Below, one piece after another: positions 1 through 7,307 of a DNA stretch of 36,381 nucleotides. The translations under genes were made by a program, and so were the position numbers. The DNA is taken from assembly GCA_002726245.1 (NCBI GenBank), contig PBSM01000244.1, forward strand, positions 1 through 36,381, in the 5' to 3' direction. The first letter of the stretch is position 1. Each line of letters begins with the position of its first letter. This DNA is from Planctomycetaceae bacterium (GTDB lineage: Bacteria; Planctomycetota; Planctomycetia; Pirellulales; Pirellulaceae). The notes under the pieces are model-generated. The model was given only the letters and a program-made list of their open reading frames with translations, made no database searches and was not told where the DNA came from.

Positions 1-355
1 GTCAAACTCCTCACCGAAAATCCCAGGAAATAACCCCAGGATAAACGACGAGAAAAGACGGGCCGTTATGTAACGCTCACGTTTCAGATACAAGCGAATT
101 CTCGCCGCGGCGTCGGGCATCGTCTTCTCTTCGTTCCATTCGACGGTGGCGGCAGCCTCGTCGCCTGCGATCAATCGGCACTCGTCACGTGAGTAGCCCT
201 CGATAACTGCCCCTTTGCTGTCATCAGCTCGACACGCAAATTCCCGTCACGACGCGTGACAACATTCACCAGACGCTGCTTTCCGCTAAGCGGTAATCGA
301 CGACTTACCATGCCAACAGCATTCAGGTCTCGTAGTTTTCTCATCGCACGCGTTC
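1..355 (-). pseudogene. Frameshifted C-terminal fragment of an exported planctomycete protein
   Basis: The minus strand reads as one protein tail only if a frame change is allowed at the GGGG run at 213-210. The first part (about 355 to 213) contains RRLPLSGKQRLVNV and NLRVELMTAKG. The second part (about 213 to 1) continues AVIEGYSRDECRLIAGDE and then IRLYLKRERY. From memory this order (RPLxFxGKxLxVN, LRVELL...G, IxGFxxDDC, RLRFxLKxAxLY) is the C-terminal beta-domain found in many planctomycete glycosidase-like (GH32/BNR-type) exported proteins. One missing base would explain the shift. No start is visible because the frame is closed by a TGA just upstream of 355, so the catalytic part is gone. 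It runs off the left window edge. Family assignment is inference; the frame switch is seen directly. Confidence 0.5.
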
Positions 356-370
356 TTCAAACTACCTTTC

Positions 371-457
371 TACCGCTTGCGGAAGGGGGTCGGGGTGAAG
401 TCGGTCCGCTTGCTATTGCCCCTCATCCTAACCTTCTCCCCAGAGGTGAGAAGGGAC
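371..457. repeat. Dispersed palindromic repeat of the CCCTCATCCTAACCTTCTCC type
   Basis: Two opposed C-rich/G-rich arms lie here. 371-400 is G-rich (GGAAGGGGGTCGGGGTGAAG) and 418-440 is the C-rich partner (CCCTCATCCTAACCTTCTCC), followed by GAGGTGAGAAGGGA. This resembles the intergenic palindromic repeats that are common in many GC-rich bacterial genomes. It sits between a gene fragment and the 3' end of the next minus-strand gene. Translation through it gives the tell-tale PHPNLLPRGEK peptide, which explains a long spurious plus-strand frame. Confidence 0.6.
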
Positions 458-471
458 TTTGGCGACATGCG

Positions 472-1236
472 CTAAGAATCGTCGGCCACCAGCCACTGCA
501 TCGCACGGCGGACGGTCGTTCGCTTGAACGGCAGTTTACCCGGTTCGACCAGGTGACAAACCATCTCACCGGACGACCATGGCCAAACCATGCCAACCGC
601 CAGTCCGTCTCGCCAGGTGAACGGCCATTGCGGTGCGCCGGAAAGGATGAAGTCGCAGTTGGCACCAACGTGTCCGTCTTGAATGAGCGGCTGCATGATA
701 TCGAGAAACGAGATGTGGTCCGGCCCACTCGGATCGTCATTCTGGACACCAAACAATTGCCGAACGCCAACCTTGATCGAGTGACCGGCTCGAATGTGCT
801 CTTTCAATGCACCCAGGTCGCCCGACACGCGGTTGCCGTCAGCATCGTGTTCGTAGGCGACTTGCCAGCGATGACACACGTACCAGCGATAGACCCTGTA
901 TTGATACCGCTGGCTTTCGTCGAGCGTCTGGTTATCCAGCATCCACTTGACTTGCGAGAACGTACCGGAAGTGTCGTACTTGAAGAAGCTGAAGTACGGC
1001 TGCGCGGCCAGCGCTCCGCGATGCGCGTAGGAATGATGATGGGTCATCAACCCGGCAAAGGTGTCGCCCTGGCCGGCATAGGTTTGCTGAAAGTACAACG
1101 TCTCTTCGTAGTCGCAAGCGATCAGGAACAAGCGGAGGTCAGCTCCCTGCCGTCCGGCTTCCGCGGTTGCTGCGATCGTCCCGTGTGTTACTTTCAGGTC
1201 TTGGCTTTGTTCCAAGGCCAACTGCCATTTACTCAC
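472..1236 (-). CDS. Uncharacterised two-repeat protein, 254 aa
   Basis: I do not recognise a named family. No signal peptide or membrane segment is visible, so it is probably cytoplasmic. The start is the GTG at 1236, supported by a GGAGG box six bases upstream. The protein appears to be an internal duplication. Each half starts with a short helix and a strand (GADLRLFLI near residue 33, HSIKVGVRQL near residue 152), passes through an aromatic-rich centre, and ends with SG, then a basic stretch, then W-x-V (YRVYRWYV; VRRAMQWLV). Aromatic residues (W, Y, F) and His are frequent, and the HHHSYAHRG cluster near residue 67 could be a ligand or metal site, but that is a guess. The gene lies directly downstream of a truncated transposase. 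A long plus-strand frame covers the same DNA but reads through a pseudogene and a repeat, so it was not accepted. Confidence 0.7.
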   Translation of the reverse strand: MSKWQLALEQSQDLKVTHGTIAATAEAGRQGADLRLFLIACDYEETLYFQQTYAGQGDTFAGLMTHHHSYAHRGALAAQPYFSFFKYDTSGTFSQVKWMLDNQTLDESQRYQYRVYRWYVCHRWQVAYEHDADGNRVSGDLGALKEHIRAGHSIKVGVRQLFGVQNDDPSGPDHISFLDIMQPLIQDGHVGANCDFILSGAPQWPFTWRDGLAVGMVWPWSSGEMVCHLVEPGKLPFKRTTVRRAMQWLVADDS

Positions 1237-1257
1237 GAGTTTCCTCCGCGACGTACA

Positions 1258-1392
1258 TTAATCCACCGGCCGCTTAGTGGAGCGTTTGCAGACCGCCAGC
1301 TGTTGGCGAAGAGCCAGATTCTCTGCGACCAACCCGAGGCACGCCATCATCACGGCTCGCAGAAACAAGAACACCGCCTTCAACACACCCAT
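1258..1392 (-). pseudogene. Truncated transposase (integrase-core type), N-terminal 44 codons
   Basis: The frame begins at the ATG ending at 1392 (an upstream in-frame GTG is possible) and stops at TAA 1260-1258. It encodes a hydrophobic N-terminus (MGVLKAVFLFLRAV) followed by LVAENLALRQQLAVCKRS and KRP. The ENLALRQQLAVLxR...RP signature is typical of the N-terminus of DDE integrase-core transposases of the IS481/IS3-like group that are abundant in planctomycetes. Full-length members have about 300-380 residues; here everything after the helix is missing and replaced by a stop. It is a relic and not a functional gene. No terminal inverted repeats could be recognised around it. Confidence 0.6.
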
Positions 1393-1703
1393 GTCCCCAC
1401 CATGATCCACCACGAAAAAAAGCGATCACAGGTGCACCACCTCGGCATCTCAATCGACCTAACTCCTTGATCACGAACCGCGACAGAGTGTTAGGTAGGG
1501 ACAGGTTAAGTCAAGCGATTCGTAGTTAGTTAGCATAACACGGGATCCACTCGATGATCGACATAACACCTTTGTTCCACCCGTTCAACCGACAAGAGCA
1601 GCCATGCAACACAACAAGTAGCTTGCGTCGGCGATCAGTGTCTTGTATGCATTTCAGTTGCAAACACATCAATCAACGAACTAAGAAGTGCGAGTGAGTC
1701 GAG
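1393..1703. other. Intergenic region with no clear feature
   Basis: The stretch lies between the transposase relic and the enolase-superfamily gene. It is A/T-richer than the coding DNA around it and must contain the promoter for the gene at 1704. No convincing -35/-10 pair, hairpin or repeat was found. A minus-strand frame that overlaps the relic in another register has no recognisable content. Confidence 0.4.
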
Positions 1704-3095
1704 ATGATGCAGTCCAATCGCCGCGAGTTTTTGTCGACCGCAGCGGCCAGCGTTGCGGGTCTTTGGTCCTTTAGCAACCGGCTCCATGCCAGTGGCACGG
1801 AGGAAGCAGCGCGGCGTGCGAGTCGTGCCAGCTCACTGCGTGTCACAGAGATCGAAACGCACGAGATTCTCCTGCCATATCACGACTTCAATGCGCGCAC
1901 GCTGTTTCGCTACCACGGCTTGGGAATCCAGCTTCGAACGGTCTACATTGCCAAGACGAACCACAAAGGCTTGGAAGGGTACGGCGAAGCTTGGGGCCGA
2001 GGGTGGCCGAAAGACGAGGTGGCGAAATACGTCGGGACTAACCCGTTCGATTGGATTGGTGACACCAAGACGCTGCCCATCAACATGGCAATGTACGACC
2101 TCATGGGAAAATTCCTCGAGCGGCCGGCGTGGAAGCTGGTCGGGCCGAAAGTGCGCGACCGCGTTCCCGTAGCGGCCTGGACGGTTTCGCAACCGCCTCA
2201 ACAAATGGCTGACGAAGTTCGCCAAGCAGTGCGCCATGGCTATCGCTGGCTGAAGTATCACGTCGATGAGATTCAGAACGTCGTGGATCAAACCATTGCC
2301 ATGCAACGGGTTGCCCCACCGGGTTTCAAAGTTCACTACGACTTCAACGCCAACTCGACGTTCGAAGCGGTCGCGCCAGTCGTCAAGAAGTTGGAGCAAT
2401 TCCCCATCACTGGACGGATCGAAGATCCGATCGTGGCCAGCGATCCGGAAGGTTGGCGGAAGATCCGCGAAATGAGTTCACTGCCGATCCTCGTCCACCA
2501 TGCTCCGATCGATTTCATGGTAAAAGGGCTTTGTGACGGACTCATGTCGGGGCACGCCGCGGTCGGCGCAGCGGCGAAAACCGCTGCCGTGGCGGAGACG
2601 ACCAACACTCCGATCATGTTGCAGAATGCCGGCGGCATACTGAATCAAGCGTTCCTGGTGCATCAAGCGGCGGTGTTCAAGATGGCCACGATCGATCACG
2701 TCAACCTGGCTCGCCTGTGGAAAGACGACGTGACCAACGAAACCATGCCGATTGTCGACGGCCACGTGGAAGTGCCCAAGGGCCCGGGATTGGGTGTGAC
2801 TCTGAACCGCGAGAAACTCGCGAAGTACGAATCTGCGAAGCGGCCCCGACATGAGCCGTTTCTGGTCCGAATTCGTTACAAGGACGGCCCTACCATCTAC
2901 GCGCGTCACGACCCAGAAAAACCTGTCGCAACTGACAACCTGCGTTTCCTCAAGCGGCTGCTAGGTGAACGAATCCCCGGACCTGTGCCTGCTTATGACA
3001 ACCAAGTGATCACGGATTTTTGGGACGACCAGAAGTCTGCCGAGTTCCAGCGGATGTGGAAGGCAACAGCCAACCAACATGTGACGGTGGATTAA
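1704..3095 (+). CDS. Tat-exported enolase-superfamily protein (mandelate racemase/muconate-lactonizing type)
   Basis: The N-terminus carries a twin-arginine signal (SNRREFLSTAAASVAGLW, residues 4-21), so the folded enzyme is probably exported. The rest reads as an enolase-superfamily capping domain (about 47-160) and a TIM-barrel (about 160-400). Visible active-site positions are K184 in LKYHV, D213 and N215 in HYDFNAN, and E240 in RIEDP; D213 and E240 are the expected first and second metal ligands. Two oddities: the usual K-x-K is K-x-H here, and the segment where the third acidic ligand normally lies reads LVHHAP (263-268), so histidine may replace it. The expected reaction type is dehydration or epimerisation of a sugar acid, but the substrate cannot be read from sequence. 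ATGs occur at 1704 and 1707; either may be used. The gene stands alone, with a minus-strand operon converging on it. Confidence 0.85.
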   Translation: MMQSNRREFLSTAAASVAGLWSFSNRLHASGTEEAARRASRASSLRVTEIETHEILLPYHDFNARTLFRYHGLGIQLRTVYIAKTNHKGLEGYGEAWGRGWPKDEVAKYVGTNPFDWIGDTKTLPINMAMYDLMGKFLERPAWKLVGPKVRDRVPVAAWTVSQPPQQMADEVRQAVRHGYRWLKYHVDEIQNVVDQTIAMQRVAPPGFKVHYDFNANSTFEAVAPVVKKLEQFPITGRIEDPIVASDPEGWRKIREMSSLPILVHHAPIDFMVKGLCDGLMSGHAAVGAAAKTAAVAETTNTPIMLQNAGGILNQAFLVHQAAVFKMATIDHVNLARLWKDDVTNETMPIVDGHVEVPKGPGLGVTLNREKLAKYESAKRPRHEPFLVRIRYKDGPTIYARHDPEKPVATDNLRFLKRLLGERIPGPVPAYDNQVITDFWDDQKSAEFQRMWKATANQHVTVD

Positions 3096-3168
3096 CTCAA
3101 TATTGAAATTCGTGAGGTCATGACCGAGTGAACATTCTCGTGAATCGCGTGCAATTTGTCCTCTTCCT

Positions 3169-3268
3169 GGTGTGTTGGTCCAGCGATTCTTTATGACACC
3201 TCCGAGGGGATCGATGTACGAGGATTACCACCCAGATCGGTTGTTAAAAATCGCTGGACCAGCACACC
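3169..3268. repeat. 100-bp element with 20-bp terminal inverted repeats
   Basis: The left arm 3169-3188 (GGTGTGTTGGTCCAGCGATT) and the right arm 3249-3268 (AATCGCTGGACCAGCACACC) are reverse complements with one mismatch in 20. The 60 bp between them do not pair and hold no gene. It lies in the gap between two convergent genes. The arms are too far apart and not followed by T runs, so it is not a normal terminator; it has the shape of a MITE-like non-autonomous element. Confidence 0.6.
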
Positions 3269-3314
3269 TCAAAGTGGCGCTGTCCAATTAGGGCGATTCG
3301 CGCCTGCTCCGGGA

Positions 3315-4688
3315 CTACTCTTCCGCATGCGGATTCAGTTCCAGCTTGTTGCGGATCTCGTCCTTCAGCCGATCGAGCACCGACTGCTTGTCTGTCTCGT
3401 CCAGAATCCGGCGGACAACTTGCTTCGGGCCTTCGCTGCCCCACGACGAACCGTGCTCGAAATAATACTTTGCGGCTTGCCCGACGATATACGACCCATA
3501 GCCGGCCGCGGCTCCTTGCGGTACCGCGGTCACAACGGTTCCGTAACCAAGCGTTAACCATTTGAAAGTCATCGCCGCGACGTTCGTCGAGATCTCCGCC
3601 AACAGCACCCATCCTGCCGCTTTCACGATCGAAGTGACCAATCGGCGAGCGTGCGTCCACGACATCTGCAAACCATAGATGTGAGACAACGTGCAGACCA
3701 TCGTCGCATCGACTGCCGTGCCCCCAAGCGTGTCAACGCCCCCGATCGGGTTGAGCGCAACGGCCGCGGACTTGATCACCGCGTACGTCCAGATCGTCGA
3801 GTTCGCCTTCTTGTCACGAAGCTGCACGCGAAGCGAAGCGATTCGGTCTGACTTGTCCGCCGCGTACATTGCGGCATTCAAAGCCAATAAGGCGAGGCCG
3901 TCTTGCTCCAGAACTTCCAGGATGCGGGCTTTCAGATCGATGATGTCGGGCTCGGGCGTTCGCCATTCAGAGCGAGTCTTTCCACTTGCCGACTCGATGA
4001 CGTATTCGACTTCACGCGGATCAGCCGCCGTCATGACGATATCTTCCGCTGCAACGATGTTCGCCACTCGGTCGTCCCGCAGCACTTCCATCAAGCGTTG
4101 CCATTGTTCCGGCGTGTACAGATCCTTCTTCGTCATCACAAGGAGTAGCGGCTTGTGGACTCCAGCCAGCGTCAACAACGCCGAGTGTTCGGTCTCGTTT
4201 AGATCTGAATCGGTGGCGAACAAGATCAAGTCGGCTCGCTCGGCCGCTTCGCGAGCCATGTCGGCTCTCGCTTGTCCCCCGACTTCGTTCAGGCCCGGGG
4301 TATCGACGAGCACCACTTGGGAGTCGGCCAGACCAGGGACACAATATCCCGATCCATCCCAATCGACTTGCCAGACCTCTTTCGTCCATCCACCTTGGAC
4401 ATCGACGGCGGCAACATCACGGCCGACCAACGCGTTGATTAACGCCGATTTGCCGGTGCTGATCTCGCCGAAGACAACAATTTCGAGGCGGCCACTCAGC
4501 AGCTTTCCAGCCATGTCTTGCAGTTGCCGCAAGTCGCGTTGCAACACTTGTCGCTCATCATCGGAACAACCGCGAAGCCGATCGAGCGTTTGATTGATCG
4601 TCTTGAGCGCTTCCTGATAATGCTCGTCATCGACGGTCGAGGGGGCATCAGCTTCGTCCGCGTCTTCCAACTTGGTCGTTTCAGCCAC
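3315..4688 (-). CDS. Membrane-associated GTPase with DUF697-like C-terminus, 457 aa (second of a tandem pair)
   Basis: This is a dynamin/Era-like GTPase. The P-loop is GEISTGKS (residues 74-81), switch II is DTPG (129-132), and the G4 motif is TKKD. The C-terminal half has the NPIGGVDTLGG segment and hydrophobic helices typical of DUF697 GTPases, which act at the inner membrane. The start is taken as the GTG at 4688, because it lies four bases after the stop of the upstream gene and GGGAGA sits just before it; a frame extended to 4739 would overlap that gene by 47 bases. The N-terminal 60 residues are charged and probably helical. With the upstream gene it likely forms an operon and perhaps a heteromeric GTPase pair. 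The specific cellular job is unknown. Confidence 0.85.
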   Translation of the reverse strand: MAETTKLEDADEADAPSTVDDEHYQEALKTINQTLDRLRGCSDDERQVLQRDLRQLQDMAGKLLSGRLEIVVFGEISTGKSALINALVGRDVAAVDVQGGWTKEVWQVDWDGSGYCVPGLADSQVVLVDTPGLNEVGGQARADMAREAAERADLILFATDSDLNETEHSALLTLAGVHKPLLLVMTKKDLYTPEQWQRLMEVLRDDRVANIVAAEDIVMTAADPREVEYVIESASGKTRSEWRTPEPDIIDLKARILEVLEQDGLALLALNAAMYAADKSDRIASLRVQLRDKKANSTIWTYAVIKSAAVALNPIGGVDTLGGTAVDATMVCTLSHIYGLQMSWTHARRLVTSIVKAAGWVLLAEISTNVAAMTFKWLTLGYGTVVTAVPQGAAAGYGSYIVGQAAKYYFEHGSSWGSEGPKQVVRRILDETDKQSVLDRLKDEIRNKLELNPHAEE

Positions 4689-4692
4689 GGCG

Positions 4693-6264
4693 TTATCTCC
4701 CGCCCTTGTCACTGCCGCTGAGATGTTGCTTCGCCGCACTTACCAGCTTCCGAAGTTCGTCCATTGTCGTCAGCCGGTCCCATTCCTGGCGAGCCATCGC
4801 GGCAAAGCCGCCTTCTGGTTGCTTCATCTCGTTCTTGAAGTAATTGATGAAGACCGCCCCGATCCAGCGGGTGACAAGTGCTTGCACGATCCCTTGAACC
4901 AGTTGACCGGCGAGTGTTCCAATTCCGGGGACAGTTTTGAGGAGCGAGCCCACAGCACCGGCGATCGCAGGAGTTGCGACGCTCACACCGAGAATCGAAA
5001 TCAAGTTCTTCCCGAGTTGGCCGAGCAACGTCACCGCAGCCTGCATGTCGATATCTTGCCGATAGACCTGTCCGAGATCGACGACCATCTTCGTCGAGAT
5101 GGCACAGCCAGCAACAAGATCGACAATCGGGAAGGGATTAATCGCCGCGGCACCACCCGCACCCCAGGTGTACTTATCAACGGTCTCCCAAGCACGCCGG
5201 TCGATCGCGTCTTCGACTCGCTGTCTTGCTTCGCCAATCAAGCCGCGAGATTGAAGTAACAGATTCGCCAACAACAAATCTCGTCCGTCCCGGCGAATGA
5301 TCTTCATCATCCGATCGGCCAACGGACTGATGTCGATCGGCACATCGACGATCTCCGTCACTTCATTCCCATCGCTCATAACTCGCACACGAGGACGCTT
5401 TGTGGTCTGAGAGCGAACGGCGACGAGATCATCGGCATCGACGTATTGCTTGACCTGCGAGCGGATCTGTCCCAGCAGCGACTTCAGTTCCGCGGCGTCG
5501 TACCAATCTTCCTTGTTCAAGCAGATCAATACGCGTTTCTCCATCTCGCCCAATTGCGTGAGCAGTTGAAACTCCCACTCGCGCAGCGGGCCATCAACCA
5601 CGAGCAAGACGAGGTCGGCATCTTTAGCAGCGGTAGCCGAAAGACTGCCGCGCTCGGCGCCGTCCACTTCGCCCAAGCCAGGCGTATCGACGAGAGTCAC
5701 TTTGTCGATCCCCGGCCAGGCGATCTCGTTTCGTTGGGCCGTCGTGCCGCCCTTCAAATCGGTCTGGAAAACATCTTGCCCGGCGAGTGCGTTCAGCAAA
5801 GATGACTTGCCGCTGGAGATTGCACCAAACGCAACCAACTCCAGTTGCTGACTCTCACGCTTTTCTTCGATCTGTCGTGATAGTGGTTCGATCTCGCGAA
5901 GCAAGTCGTCTGTCGTTGGCAGATCGCTACGCATCTCTTCCACGGTTGCGAGATTCTCGGCCAACTCGTGTTCGCGTTCTTCGCGAGTCAACTCGCTTGG
6001 GTTGCGGTTCCGTTTGTCTCGCCGTACGCGTTTGGCACGCGTCCTCTGCCAGAGCCTCCAGACAATCGTGCCGGTACAGCCGAGTAATATAAGCGCGCCG
6101 ATACCAACGACTGTGACATATAGATAGACGAGCCATGCCGGCCCGAACGACGACACAGTTTCTATCTGCCCCGCGATCCAAGACGGTATCGCAATCATGA
6201 CAACACCGCAGACGGCTAATGCCACAAGCAGAAACAAACCGTTCGTTGTGCTTTTTAGAGACAT
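4693..6264 (-). CDS. Membrane-anchored GTPase with DUF697-like C-terminus, 523 aa (first of a tandem pair)
   Basis: Two transmembrane helices open the protein (about residues 8-26 and 43-70), followed by a very basic loop (RTRAKRVRRDKRNRN) that should face the cytoplasm. A helical region precedes the GTPase domain, which has P-loop GAISSGKS (147-154), switch II DTPGLGEVDG and G4 NKED. The C-terminus carries NPFPIVDLVAGCAISTKMVV and further hydrophobic helices as in DUF697 GTPases. It is about 65 residues longer than its partner at 3315-4688, mostly through the N-terminal anchor. Conserved G motifs suggest an active GTPase. The downstream gene starts four bases after its stop, so the two are co-translated. 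Role is inferred only as membrane-linked GTP-dependent remodelling or signalling. Confidence 0.85.
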   Translation of the reverse strand: MSLKSTTNGLFLLVALAVCGVVMIAIPSWIAGQIETVSSFGPAWLVYLYVTVVGIGALILLGCTGTIVWRLWQRTRAKRVRRDKRNRNPSELTREEREHELAENLATVEEMRSDLPTTDDLLREIEPLSRQIEEKRESQQLELVAFGAISSGKSSLLNALAGQDVFQTDLKGGTTAQRNEIAWPGIDKVTLVDTPGLGEVDGAERGSLSATAAKDADLVLLVVDGPLREWEFQLLTQLGEMEKRVLICLNKEDWYDAAELKSLLGQIRSQVKQYVDADDLVAVRSQTTKRPRVRVMSDGNEVTEIVDVPIDISPLADRMMKIIRRDGRDLLLANLLLQSRGLIGEARQRVEDAIDRRAWETVDKYTWGAGGAAAINPFPIVDLVAGCAISTKMVVDLGQVYRQDIDMQAAVTLLGQLGKNLISILGVSVATPAIAGAVGSLLKTVPGIGTLAGQLVQGIVQALVTRWIGAVFINYFKNEMKQPEGGFAAMARQEWDRLTTMDELRKLVSAAKQHLSGSDKGGR

Positions 6265-6442
6265 CGCACTCGGATCAGGAGGAATGGTATCAGGGGCGGT
6301 TGGAACGGAGGACTGTGGCGGACAATTGAGTAGTTCGGCGGACTACACCAAAGATTTGATGCCGAGACTGGTTCCTCGGTCACAAAACGGTGTAAGGCCT
6401 GCTCTATTGTGCCGCAGATACGGCGAGACATGGAGAAAAGTA

Positions 6443-6517
6443 GGTCACTTTCGCCGAAAGCGACTTCTGCCGGACGAAAACCGGCCGTTTTCGCGGTCAC
6501 GCTCGGCGAGCGTGACC
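6443..6517. repeat. Array of hairpins: two 23-nt palindromes flanking a third hairpin
   Basis: 6443-6465 and 6495-6517 are 23-nt palindromes of the same design (5' GGTCAC, centre TCGsCGA, 3' GACy). The second is perfect over 11 bp, the first has one A-C mismatch and one G-T pair. Between them, CGAAAAC at 6475-6481 pairs with GTTTTCG at 6487-6493. The array lies just downstream of the CBS gene (minus) and upstream of the GTPase operon. It could end transcription, but no T run follows, and its relation to a third copy at 7258 points to a dispersed REP-like family. Confidence 0.65.
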
Positions 6518-6530
6518 TGCCTGGTGCTGC

Positions 6531-6956
6531 TCAGCTCTGTATATAAGCCATCAGCAGATGGTTCTCGCGTTCGAACTTTTCGTGTTGGGCTTTGACGATG
6601 TCGCCGATCGAGATCAATCCGGCCAGTTTGCCCTCGTCGAGTACCGGCAGATGCCGAATGCGGTTGCGTGTCATGACGCCCATCGTGTCGTTGATGTTGT
6701 CTTGCGGAGATCCCGTCACGACGTCGCGAGTCATTCTCGTTTTAACCGAGATCTCTTCAAGTGGATTATCGACTTCCGCAATAGCTCGCAAAATATCTCG
6801 CTCCGAGATAATGCCAGTGATCTTCTCGTCTTGGTAGACAATAAGTGCCCCGCAGTTGTGTTCACACAGTCTCGTGACGACATCGGCCAGAGAAGCCGTG
6901 GGTTCGATGGTTAGAACGCTTCGGCCCTTGGCTTCTAGTATTTCTTTCAATTGCAT
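6531..6956 (-). CDS. Two-CBS-domain protein, 141 aa
   Basis: The protein consists only of a tandem CBS pair (a Bateman module). CBS1 spans about residues 7-65 (TASLADVVTRLCEHNCGALIV, then GIISERDILRA) and CBS2 about 72-133 (NDTMGVMTRNRIRHLPVLDEG, then GLISIGDIVKA). Such modules bind adenine nucleotides (AMP, ATP, SAM) and act as energy sensors, alone or by binding other proteins. No effector domain or membrane segment is present. The ATG at 6956 is preceded by AAAGGA at proper spacing. It has a candidate promoter at 7056-7085 and a set of palindromes upstream of that, so its expression may be controlled separately. It is probably monocistronic; the next gene on this strand starts only at 6264. 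Confidence 0.9.
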   Translation of the reverse strand: MQLKEILEAKGRSVLTIEPTASLADVVTRLCEHNCGALIVYQDEKITGIISERDILRAIAEVDNPLEEISVKTRMTRDVVTGSPQDNINDTMGVMTRNRIRHLPVLDEGKLAGLISIGDIVKAQHEKFERENHLLMAYIQS

Positions 6957-7055
6957 CGGCTGTCCTTTCGACGAGCGCTATTGGACAAATGCCGCCTTCT
7001 CTTTGAGCTCAGGCACTTGCAGAACGCAGGCCGTTGCTCTTGCCTCTGAACAACC

Positions 7056-7085
7056 AACATAAGCTGCGCGACATGCAAAAGTCAA
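7056..7085 (-). promoter_or_regulatory. Candidate sigma-70 promoter of the CBS gene
   Basis: On the minus strand TTGACT (7085-7080) is followed after 18 bases by TATGTT (7061-7056). This leaves a leader of about 95 bases before the ATG at 6956. The match is good at -35 and moderate at -10; no experimental support. Confidence 0.4.
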
Positions 7086-7108
7086 TCTTCGGAAGGCTTG
7101 TGAAAAAC

Positions 7109-7139
7109 TTCACGATACTTCGTGAAATGTGTCACGAAG
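7109..7139. promoter_or_regulatory. Overlapping palindromes upstream of the CBS promoter, possible operator
   Basis: Three alternating half-sites overlap here: TTCACGA (7109-7115), TTCGTGAA (7119-7126) and TCACGAAG (7132-7139). The first pair forms a 7-bp hairpin with a 4-nt loop and the second pair an 8-bp one with a 6-nt loop. They lie about 24 to 54 bases upstream of the -35 box at 7085-7080, where an activator would bind. They could also fold as alternative RNA hairpins at the end of the DUF1080 transcript. Confidence 0.4.
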
Positions 7140-7257
7140 TGCGGGCCAGTTCCTTGTAGCTTTCCATCGCCGAGGTGGACGACTAACGCACGATCTGTCT
7201 GCACTTCCGAAGGTATGGTGCCACACGTTGCTCACCTGCGAGCCGTTTGTTTCGCGA

Positions 7258-7280
7258 GGTCTCTCTCGGCGAGAGAGACC
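7258..7280. repeat. 23-nt perfect hairpin, third member of the GGTC...GACC family
   Basis: A perfect 11-bp palindrome around one central base (GGTCTCTCTCG, then G, then CGAGAGAGACC). It has the same length, ends and TCGGCGA centre as 6495-6517, but the stem bases between differ on both arms so that pairing is kept. It lies 27 bases after the stop of the DUF1080 gene on the minus strand and may help end that transcript. Confidence 0.65.
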
Positions 7281-7307
7281 TACAGCAAACGAGGCAAGTC
7301 ACGCAGC

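Noticed and set aside
256-1470. 404-codon plus-strand open frame
   Set aside because: It runs antisense through a pseudogene, a palindromic repeat (giving PHPNLLPRGEK) and a better-supported minus-strand gene; no domain is recognisable.
1274-1474. 66-codon minus-strand frame
   Set aside because: It overlaps the transposase relic in a different register and has no recognisable content.
3169-3268. Intrinsic terminator for the convergent genes
   Set aside because: A 60-base loop and no T run after either arm make a terminator unlikely; kept as a MITE-like repeat.
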